Below, piece by piece: positions 1-5,210 of a DNA stretch of 6,963 nucleotides. The notes beneath the pieces are model-generated. The model was not told the DNA's origin. It was given only the letters and a program-made list of their open reading frames with translations, and did no database searches. Position 1 is the first letter of the stretch. Every line of letters starts with the position of its first letter. The stretch covers positions 1-6,963 of the forward strand of contig JAJYAH010000367.1 of assembly GCA_021779635.1 (NCBI GenBank). Reading direction: 5' to 3'. The translations under genes and the position numbers were made by a program. This DNA is from Pseudomonadota bacterium (lineage in GTDB: Bacteria > Pseudomonadota > Alphaproteobacteria > Rhizobiales > Xanthobacteraceae).

Positions 1-898
1 AGATAAGCATAGATTGTTTGAATGGCTCAAACCAGTCCGCCTTATGGCCGGGGGGGACGTCGGCCTTGCAATCATTTACATCCACTCGGACCACATTGAT
101 GCACATCGACAGGTAAAGAAGCGCCATCGAGCGCGCATTTGCCCAATCTACGAGTAAGTCGTCGGTAGCATCTTTGTTCTCATGAATTATACGAGCTAGG
201 TCGCTGTTGTATTGCGCGCAGTACCTTATGTGACGATGAAGCTCGCCTGAAACGTATGACATCCTGACCCCTGGTTGCCGCTGCAAATGCGGCTTTTCCT
301 CGGGTTTCAAGCAAAGGACCATCCAATCGGCATATCCAACAACATACGCCGCTAATTTCTCGCGGCATTTGAGCAAGGAATTTTCTGCGCGGAGTATTTC
401 CGATACGCTCTCATGCATTTCTTGCGTAAGGTTCTTCTGAAATTCCACCGAATGGCTTCTGAGAATTGATTGATCCAGCGCCTCACTCGTAAGCTTATCC
501 AAAAACTCTCGTACCACAGACGCTTGCCAAGGCTCGTCTGCTGGATAACCCGGTAGCGGCCCGCCCCTCCTGTAGAGATAGTGCTGCTTCCGATATTCTG
601 ATGAACTAAGCCAAAAAATGGTCGCAAGACCGCCGGGCGATCCAAGACAAACGATTGTTCCGATGACTGCTACCGACCATCGCCAAATAGGATCGTCGAT
701 GCTCATCGCGATCCCCCAAACCGCCGCGAGAAACAGGGAGATCGAAAGCATCACGGACCAGATCGGAGCTGTGCCTTTAGCGAGGTTTTGATTCTTCCAC
801 CACATTTCGCCACTCAGGATCGTTTCGCTTTCTCTGCTGCGCAGCCGCTCGATTTCCTCGAATGCGCGCTGCACGATACCGCTGCCGACATCTGACAT
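1..898 (-). CDS. Unrecognised membrane protein with two TM helices (3' end cut by window edge)
   Basis: Reading from the ATG at 898 downwards, the frame stays open for 299 codons to the window edge with no stop, so the C-terminus is missing. An AAAGGA ribosome site lies at 908-903, four bases before the start. The first 40 residues are charged (begins MSDVGSGIVQRAFEEIERLR). Two hydrophobic segments follow, about residues 44-66 and 72-98, suggesting a helical hairpin in the inner membrane with both ends in the cytoplasm. The remaining 200 residues are soluble and mostly helical-looking, with several Cys and Trp and no motif I recognise. The gene is divergent from the mobilization block and looks less GC-rich, consistent with separately acquired cargo. 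I assign no function. The frame is certain; the family is unknown. Confidence 0.8.
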   Translation of the reverse strand, partial: MSDVGSGIVQRAFEEIERLRSRESETILSGEMWWKNQNLAKGTAPIWSVMLSISLFLAAVWGIAMSIDDPIWRWSVAVIGTIVCLGSPGGLATIFWLSSSEYRKQHYLYRRGGPLPGYPADEPWQASVVREFLDKLTSEALDQSILRSHSVEFQKNLTQEMHESVSEILRAENSLLKCREKLAAYVVGYADWMVLCLKPEEKPHLQRQPGVRMSYVSGELHRHIRYCAQYNSDLARIIHENKDATDDLLVDWANARSMALLYLSMCINVVRVDVNDCKADVPPGHKADWFEPFKQSMLI

Positions 899-940
899 GG
901 AGTCCTTTCGGGCGTCGTTCGCACTGGGTGCGTTTTCTCA

Positions 941-1012
941 CCGAGCCTTCGCCAGTCAAGGGGCGCGCCCGCTACGCGGCGGCGAAGCCGCCCTTGACTG
1001 GCGAAGGCTCGG
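941..1012. repeat. Long palindromic repeat (REP/MITE-like)
   Basis: Positions 941-962 and 991-1012 are perfect inverted repeats of 22 bp, beginning CCGAGCCTTCGCCAGTCAAG on the left. The pairing extends outward to 937-939/1014-1016 with one mismatch between. The 28-base centre is almost pure G and C and contains GGCGGC/GCCGCC-type sub-repeats. Such a stem has no T-run after it, so it is not an ordinary terminator. Its position between divergent genes and its length suggest a dispersed intergenic palindrome. Only one copy is in the window, so dispersal is inference. Confidence 0.7.
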
Positions 1013-1097
1013 CGAGTCTTTGGCATCCATTGCGATCGACGCCCAAATCCCGTCCGGCGACGCTTTTCTTGCGCGTATTACATCTAACCATATGATA

Positions 1098-1126
1098 TAT
1101 ATAGATTATTTCTGCGCAATTTTGAA
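1098..1126 (-). promoter_or_regulatory. Candidate sigma70-type promoter for the leftward membrane-protein gene
   Basis: On the minus strand, TTCAAA (1126-1121) is followed after exactly 17 bases by TATATA (1103-1098), within the most AT-rich part of the window. Transcription would begin near 1090 and pass through the palindrome at 941-1012 before reaching the gene at 898, giving a leader of roughly 190 bases. The match is to consensus only; AT-rich DNA gives chance matches. Confidence 0.3.
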
Positions 1127-1287
1127 CGGCGTGGATGAGAATCGAGGATTCAACGCGGTTTTTGTACCTGCCCAACCGAAGTTCGGATTGTCGAGTGATT
1201 TCAATGATCGCGAAGGACTCGTTTCAATTTCTCCTAAGTCATTCGAATCCTTGAAATATTTTGATTGAGGGTTGAATTCCCTCGTGC

Positions 1288-1318
1288 TCGTTTGCATCCC
1301 CTTGAAAGGAGCAAACGA
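1288..1318 (+). promoter_or_regulatory. Hairpin enclosing the ribosome site of the first small gene
   Basis: TCGTTTGC (1288-1295) and GCAAACGA (1311-1318) are perfect 8-bp inverted repeats. The 15-base loop contains most of the AAAGGAG ribosome site (1305-1311), and the right arm reaches the A of the start codon. Inside the loop CCT and AGG (1299-1301 and 1307-1309) could pair as well. Folded, this would restrict access to the ribosome site. Regulation is inference; the pairing is seen. Confidence 0.35.
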
Positions 1319-1515
1319 TGACTATGACTACGATCCAAGTGAAAATCCCGACCCAGACGGCTGCTCTGGTGCAGCAGTACGTGGACGAAGCGCGCCACCT
1401 CGATGGCTCGCGCCTGACCGTCGAGGCGCTCGTCGAAATGTTGCTGGACGATGTTGCCCTCGTGGTGAGGCGCCCGGGCTGCTGGGAGGCCGCTGCCATG
1501 GACGGGCTGCTCTAG
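1318..1515 (+). CDS. Small hypothetical protein, 65 aa
   Basis: The start at 1318 is supported by a strong AAAGGAG site six bases upstream; the second ATG at 1324 is less well placed. The product begins MTMTTIQVKIPTQTAALVQQ and is predicted soluble. A short beta-like segment (QVKIP) is followed by two helix-like stretches (about 13-27 and 33-50), then RRPGCWEAAAMDGLL. The acidic helical middle resembles small accessory proteins of mobile elements, but I do not recognise a domain. The gene ends at an amber TAG (1513-1515). Beyond it the same frame runs nine more codons (SHGYQDGAV) to a TAA at 1543-1545 that overlaps the ATG of the next gene. This suggests a longer ancestral form or occasional readthrough. 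It is the first gene of the rightward block. Confidence 0.65.
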   Translation: MTMTTIQVKIPTQTAALVQQYVDEARHLDGSRLTVEALVEMLLDDVALVVRRPGCWEAAAMDGLL

Positions 1516-1544
1516 TCGCACGGTTACCAGGACGGGGCTGTCTA

Positions 1545-1877
1545 ATGTCCGGCCTCAAGGGTTTCCTGAAGCGCTGGCTGGTCGATACGCGCGATCCGAT
1601 CTGGTTGCTGGGTATCATCCTCGTGACCTTCGCGGCCACGCACAAACCGCCGGAGTCCGACGCGGCGCTCATCAAGGTCGATGACCGCAACTTCTTCGAG
1701 TGCGCGGACAGCGGTTGCTGGTGGATGGTCCGGGCCGACATGCCGTGGGCCGATCTCGCGCAGCGGATCGGAGCCGACCCCGTCAAGCTGAAGACCGACA
1801 ACCCGCAAGTCAGCCACGACGTGGTGGAGGCCGGCCAGCTCATCCGTCTGCGCGGCTCGTCAAAGGCTGCTCGCTAA
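1545..1877 (+). CDS. Small membrane-anchored protein with LysM-like C-terminus, 110 aa
   Basis: The chosen ATG at 1545 begins MSGLKGFLKRW. The same frame is open back to 1272, but that upstream part overlaps the previous gene in another frame and reads as an arginine-rich non-protein. Residues 1-17 are basic and residues 18-33 (IWLLGIILVTFAAT region) form one hydrophobic helix, so the protein is probably a single-pass inner-membrane protein with its C-terminal part in the periplasm. Residues 60-103 resemble a divergent LysM fold: WWMVRADMPWADLAQRIGAD, then KLKTDNPQ and a GQLIRLR ending. That would fit peptidoglycan contact. C53 and C58 could form a disulfide. The only Shine-Dalgarno-like sequence (AGGA, 1529-1532) is 12 bases away, so translation may depend on coupling to the preceding frame through TAATG. 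The LysM assignment is by eye. Confidence 0.65.
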   Translation: MSGLKGFLKRWLVDTRDPIWLLGIILVTFAATHKPPESDAALIKVDDRNFFECADSGCWWMVRADMPWADLAQRIGADPVKLKTDNPQVSHDVVEAGQLIRLRGSSKAAR

Positions 1878-1881
1878 GAGG

Positions 1882-1900
1882 TGCCCACCTTGAGTGGGCA
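1882..1900 (+). terminator. Possible weak terminator hairpin
   Basis: TGCCCAC (1882-1888) and GTGGGCA (1894-1900) form a perfect 7-bp stem with a 5-base loop, starting five bases after the stop codon at 1877. The following ATCTTTC has only a short T-run. It could end or attenuate transcription between the small genes and mobC. Confidence 0.35.
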
Positions 1901-1915
1901 ATCTTTCACGAACAA

Positions 1916-2027
1916 ATCCCGCCGCCGCCGCACTTCCTCGCATTCGCCGCGACCTGACCAAGCCCGTTCCACGAGTGTTTCACGGACTTGGTCAGGTCGC
2001 TCTCGGGGCGGGCGGCGGCGGCGGGAT
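1916..2027. repeat. Nested inverted repeats upstream of mobC: candidate oriT or operator
   Basis: Two concentric inverted repeats are present. The outer pair is a perfect 16 bp (1916-1931 with 2012-2027, ATCCCGCCGCCGCCGC and its complement). The inner pair is 19 bp with one mismatch (1949-1967 with 1982-2000); its outer 14 bp, GCGACCTGACCAAG, are perfect, and its loop is 14 bases (1968-1981). Nothing in this stretch looks coding. It ends 26 bases before the mobC start. Relaxase genes commonly lie next to their oriT, and oriT regions typically hold inverted repeats beside the nick, so oriT is a fair inference. An autoregulatory operator or terminator is the alternative. No nick site can be identified from sequence alone. 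Confidence 0.45.
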
Positions 2028-2052
2028 CATCGAGATGAGTAAGGGATTCGAG

Positions 2053-2688
2053 ATGAAGGTTACAGAGCGAGATATTGCGCTGCTGCTGTGGATCAACGGA
2101 TTCGGTTTCGTGACTGTTTCGCAGATCGCAAAGTGGATGGGTGGCGTAGATTTCAGTACGGCAGCCAGGCGGGTTCGGCTGTTGATCGAGGCCGGTTTGT
2201 TGCGGCGCATCAAATCGCAAATCCTGAGCGCAACTCCCATCATTCTTACGGCGAAAGGGGCGCTGGTGGCGGGCGACGGTTTGCCTCCGCTCAAGGGCAT
2301 TCGGGCTGGCGAATTTCGCCATGACGCGCTTCTCGTCGATGTAGCGCGCGGTCTGATTACCAAATTCCCGGGCTCGTCGTTCGAGCCTGTGCGACGGATT
2401 CGTTATTCCAGCGGCGCCACCGAAGTAAAGCACCTGCCGGACGGCTACCTACGTCACGGCGGTGACCGCTTCATCGTCGAATTGGAGTTGGCGGTCAAAT
2501 CGCGCCGCCGTCTGGCGGCAATCATGGCTGAACACACCGCCGACCTCGGCGCCAAGGAGGTCTGGTACGTCACCGACTCCGCCATGGTTGCCCGCGCGGT
2601 TTCCCGTGCGAGCACCGGTCTCGACCACGTCAGGATCGTTCGGCTCAGCAAGACAGCCTCAAACGAAACATCCAAGGAGCACGTGTGA
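2053..2688 (+). CDS. mobC: MobC family replication-relaxation protein (MOBC-type relaxase), 211 aa
   Basis: Predicted DNA-processing protein of the mobilization module, which would bind oriT and cleave one strand for transfer. The ATG at 2053 has AAGGGA six bases upstream (2041-2046). An in-frame ATG at 2035 and a GTG at 1894 have poorer support, and the latter would translate through the palindrome. Residues 5-60 look like a winged helix (ERDIALLLWINGFGFVTVSQ, then AARRVRLLIEAGLLRR). The C-terminal half carries a PD-(D/E)XK-like arrangement: P129-D130, then E143, E145 and K149 in FIVELELAVKS. MOBC relaxases (CloDF13 MobC, pAD1 TraX) are known to have a winged helix plus a restriction-endonuclease-like core rather than the usual HUH fold, which fits. 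The protein appears complete. It overlaps the coupling-protein gene by one base (TGATG), indicating co-translation. Family placement is by motif and context. Confidence 0.75.
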   Translation: MKVTERDIALLLWINGFGFVTVSQIAKWMGGVDFSTAARRVRLLIEAGLLRRIKSQILSATPIILTAKGALVAGDGLPPLKGIRAGEFRHDALLVDVARGLITKFPGSSFEPVRRIRYSSGATEVKHLPDGYLRHGGDRFIVELELAVKSRRRLAAIMAEHTADLGAKEVWYVTDSAMVARAVSRASTGLDHVRIVRLSKTASNETSKEHV

Positions 2689-4448
2689 TGACGGACCAGA
2701 CAGGAAACCGGCCGGTGGATGCACCGACGTTTGCACTGACCGCGGCCGTTCTCGTCGTGGCAATTTCAGCCATTACCTTGGCGTTGACCGGCATCGGGTT
2801 GGCCTCGGCTCTGGTCGCCATCGGCATCTGTCGCTTTTTCGGCCGACCGCATCTGGCATTTGGCCTCCTCGCCATTGCCACGGCGCTGCTGGCGTTCTCC
2901 CTATCGCAAAGCCCCTATCCGAACGTCTGGATGATCGCGTTTCCGGCCTATTGGGCTACGCTGGCCCGCGGCACTTTCCCGGCGGTCACCGCGTTGATTT
3001 GGCTGGATCCCACCGAATTGGCTTTCGACAGGCTGGCGCTCATCGCGGTCGGCATGATGGCTGGGGGAGCGTTTGAGTTGGTCGCCCATGGCCGGCGAAA
3101 CTCCCGCCTGACGATCCTGCAACGGAACGGAGGCACGCCCCCCGTCAGACGCGCGCCGATTGCCCACATTTGCGCTTGGCTCGCGCCGCGCATGCCGGCG
3201 TCGTTCCGCCGAAATTACACCCTGATTGGTTCGCATCTGGCCGTCGGATTTTGGCTCTGGTTTAGCGACGCAGACGCCAACCACCATGTGGGGATTTCCG
3301 GTTCGACCGGAAAGGGCAAGACCGTCGTCGTCTCGAATTTCGTTGAAGCAAGCATACGCCGAGGCCAACCGTCGGTTTTCGTCGATGGCAAGGGCGATGA
3401 AGAATTCGCGGAGCGCGTTCGCAAATTTGCGACGGGGCAAGGACGCCCCGTCTACATCTTCAACACCCTCAACCTTCAGAATAGCTGCGCTTACAATCCA
3501 TTGGCATACGGGGATTACACGGCAAGAGCTGATCGCATCATGAAGTTGCGCGAGTGGACGGAGCCACACTATGAGTCCCTTGCCAAGGCGTTTTTGCAGA
3601 CGGCCTTCAAGGCGCTTGAGTTCGAAAATCGCTCCGTCGATCTCGTGCAGTTGGCAGACGTGCTCTCGGTCAACGCCCTGCTGAGGATTGTCGGAAGACG
3701 GGGCTTTTCCGACCCAAAGCGACAGGCTCTTGTCAAGGAAATCAACGAACATGCCGCTGCGGAAAAAAATGCGATCGACGGCTTGCGGGCGGACATCCGC
3801 TTCCTGACGAACAGTTCTCTCGGGGTCCTGTTCGATACCGAGCGAGCCCGGCGCGAAGGCCGCCAAGTTTTGAACCTCGCAGATGCGAGGCGGGAGGGAG
3901 CCGTCGTCTATTTCGTGCTGCCCCCCTTGATGTTTCAAAACGCCGCCAAGGTCATCGGCCAATTGGTCATCAATGACCTCAAAGCGGTTGCTACCTCCTC
4001 TCGCTCGATCTGGAAGCTGTTTTTCGACGAATTCAGCGTGTTCTCATCCGCCAATGTCTTGAATCTTGTCAATATGGGCAGGACCTTTGGCGTTTGCGGC
4101 GTTTTGTCGACGCAAAGTCTCGCGGACTTCGACGCCGGCGCGCCCGAACTAGGTTCGGCTTTTGGACGCCAAGTCAGAGCCAGCATCAATACGATGATCT
4201 GTTTTCAGACGAACGACCCGGACGACGCAGACGTACTCGGGCGGTGGGTGGGTACGATTCCGGACATCGAATTGACGGCCCAATTACAGGGAGATACGGC
4301 CTTCACCGGCCTCGCTTCCGCCCGCGCCACGCGGCAGTTCAGGGTGCATCCCGACGACCTCAAAAATCTTCCAAAGGGGCGAGCGTACGTCGTCAATAAG
4401 AACAACGGGACAGCGGCGCTGATCGCGGTCAGAAAAGGCGCCATCTGA
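2688..4448 (+). CDS. Type IV coupling protein (VirD4/TraD-like ATPase, MobB role), 586 aa
   Basis: Predicted inner-membrane ATPase that links the relaxase-DNA complex to a type IV secretion channel and drives DNA export. The ATG at 2688 overlaps the mobC stop (TGATG) and has AAGGAG eight bases upstream (2674-2679); the GTG at 2685 is a less likely start. Residues 15-131 contain four or five hydrophobic segments (about 15-33, 36-50, 55-72, 81-106, 112-131). The cytoplasmic ATPase follows, with Walker A GSTGKGKT at 205-212, VDGKGD at 232-237, Walker B KLFFDEF with D447-E448, and the STQS motif with Q476. All expected catalytic residues are present and the gene is intact. Pairing with a MobC relaxase matches plasmid CloDF13, where MobB is the coupling protein. 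Such elements bring their own coupling protein and need only a helper channel. An FtsK/HerA-type translocase is less likely given these motifs and neighbours. Confidence 0.85.
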   Translation: MTDQTGNRPVDAPTFALTAAVLVVAISAITLALTGIGLASALVAIGICRFFGRPHLAFGLLAIATALLAFSLSQSPYPNVWMIAFPAYWATLARGTFPAVTALIWLDPTELAFDRLALIAVGMMAGGAFELVAHGRRNSRLTILQRNGGTPPVRRAPIAHICAWLAPRMPASFRRNYTLIGSHLAVGFWLWFSDADANHHVGISGSTGKGKTVVVSNFVEASIRRGQPSVFVDGKGDEEFAERVRKFATGQGRPVYIFNTLNLQNSCAYNPLAYGDYTARADRIMKLREWTEPHYESLAKAFLQTAFKALEFENRSVDLVQLADVLSVNALLRIVGRRGFSDPKRQALVKEINEHAAAEKNAIDGLRADIRFLTNSSLGVLFDTERARREGRQVLNLADARREGAVVYFVLPPLMFQNAAKVIGQLVINDLKAVATSSRSIWKLFFDEFSVFSSANVLNLVNMGRTFGVCGVLSTQSLADFDAGAPELGSAFGRQVRASINTMICFQTNDPDDADVLGRWVGTIPDIELTAQLQGDTAFTGLASARATRQFRVHPDDLKNLPKGRAYVVNKNNGTAALIAVRKGAI

Positions 4449-4922
4449 GAAAATGCAATTTCTTCAACGGCCGACGTTCGAACCAGTGGGCAAGTAACTG
4501 GTCGGCTTGCGCCCACGTTCTGACATTCCGCGGGTCGAGAAGTTACCCTTGGACCCCAAGGCCTATAGGCGATCCGTTGTCGTCGGCGTGCACGGCCACC
4601 AGCGCGCATCACCTACCAGTCGGACACCTTCGCTTGCGCGAGCGTCGCGCACATCTGGGGAGGCTCTAAGCGGCTCTGGAGGCCCCTCCAGGGAGCGGCC
4701 CCTGATCGGCGCCATCGAGATCAGGTCGGCAAAGCCGTCATACAGAGAATCTTAGGCCCCGCTCTTGACCCTCATTTGAGTCCGGATGACCGTTATTCCG
4801 TCACCGCTCCCGTTCCGGGAAGCGATGGCCGCACGAGGGCAGGCGGGCATCCATACCCGTACTGCCGATGGTCATCCCTCGCAGCGTAAGGCCATCGGCA
4901 GTACGGGTCCCCTACGTGTCAG
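4449..4922. other. Non-coding spacer between mobilization and integrase genes
   Basis: About 470 bases with no supported gene. It holds several inverted repeats: ACCAGT/ACTGGT (4482-4487/4497-4502), CTGGAGG/CCTCCAG (4676-4682/4685-4691), GGATGACC/GGTCATCC (4784-4791/4870-4877) and the strong pair at 4855-4908. A TTG-initiated frame at 4507-4755 has no ribosome site and a composition (Ser, Arg, Pro rich) unlike a conserved protein. No clear promoter is visible. The stretch could hold integrase regulation, accessory sites or decayed DNA. Confidence 0.5.
4855..4908. repeat. 17-bp perfect inverted repeat
   Basis: ACCCGTACTGCCGATGG (4855-4871) and its exact complement (4892-4908) are separated by 20 bases. 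No T-run follows on either side, so it is not a typical terminator. It lies 15 bases before the doubtful small ORF and about 300 bases before the recombinase start. Possible roles are an operator, a recombinase-associated site or a second oriT-like structure. The left arm shares its last two bases with a competing 8-bp pairing (4784-4791 with 4870-4877), so the two stems exclude each other in RNA. Confidence 0.6.
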
Positions 4923-5174
4923 GTGAAGGCAAAGCAACAAAGGCCACCGTCGGCCTGTGCTTTCCCGGCACGAACGGCGGGACGACTGCCGAGGCGCACG
5001 GAAACCGGTGCGACCTCTGCGGCAACAAAGGCCAACCCGAGTAGCAAAGGGCTGGAAAAGGCCGATCAAGAAACGGCACTGTCCATTCCGGTCACGGAGG
5101 TGGAAGTGGACTTGCTGCTGCATTGGGTCGGCGACATACTTGCGGACCTCATGCGACCGGATACGGACGGGTAA
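4923..5174 (+). CDS. Possible small protein upstream of the recombinase, 83 aa
   Basis: This frame begins at a GTG and ends in TAA 36 bases before the recombinase start. There is no good ribosome site ahead of the GTG, and the first 55 residues are low-complexity (Ala, Arg, Pro, Thr). The last part, SIPVTEVEVDLLLHWVGDIL then ADLMRPDTDG, looks more like a real amphipathic helix. Its spacing to the recombinase gene would suit a short leading gene of the same operon. The stop codon lies in the left arm of the hairpin at 5162-5192. No family recognised; it may not be translated. Confidence 0.35.
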   Translation: MKAKQQRPPSACAFPARTAGRLPRRTETGATSAATKANPSSKGLEKADQETALSIPVTEVEVDLLLHWVGDILADLMRPDTDG

Positions 5175-5192
5175 TCCATTCACCCGTCCGTA
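5162..5192 (+). promoter_or_regulatory. 11-bp inverted repeat just before the recombinase gene
   Basis: TACGGACGGGT (5162-5172) and ACCCGTCCGTA (5182-5192) are perfect inverted repeats around a 9-base loop. The right arm ends nine bases before the recombinase AAGGAG site. No U-rich tail follows, so an operator or an mRNA hairpin limiting recombinase expression is more likely than a terminator. Confidence 0.45.
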
Positions 5193-5210
5193 GCCGACTG
5201 GAAGGAGACG

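Larger units (their letters stand above)
899..1317. other. Gene-poor divergent region
   Basis: No convincing coding region lies between the start of the leftward gene and the start of the rightward block. The first part holds the palindromic repeat at 941-1012. The second part, from about 1080 to 1310, is clearly AT-richer than the rest of the window (for example the run of alternating A and T at 1091-1103) and would be expected to hold divergent promoters. The open frame across it (897-1268) merely crosses the palindrome and has no ribosome site or recognisable protein. Confidence 0.6.

Noticed and set aside
962..971. GGCGCGCCCG matching the tRNA 3' end, as a possible second att copy
   Set aside because: Only 10 GC-rich bases match and they lie in the palindrome centre; chance is sufficient.
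897..1268. 123-codon plus-strand frame crossing the palindrome
   Set aside because: It overlaps the opposite-strand gene start, reads through both arms of the repeat, has no ribosome site and resembles no protein.
1272..1544. Upstream extension of the LysM-like gene frame to 1272
   Set aside because: It overlaps the better supported small gene in another frame and is arginine and glycine rich; the ATG at 1545 starts a natural membrane-anchor sequence.
1894..2052. Longer mobC start at GTG 1894 or ATG 2035
   Set aside because: The 1894 start would translate the nested palindrome into alanine and glycine runs, and 2035 lacks a good ribosome site; 2053 has AAGGGA six bases upstream.
2901..3962. 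353-codon minus-strand frame inside the coupling-protein gene
   Set aside because: It is antisense to a gene with intact Walker motifs; long antisense frames are common in GC-rich coding DNA.
4507..4755. 82-codon plus-strand frame in the spacer
   Set aside because: TTG start, no ribosome site, biased composition, no recognisable family.
4765..4798. TTGACC with TTATTC as an integrase promoter
   Set aside because: Spacing is 22 bases and the -10 match is poor.
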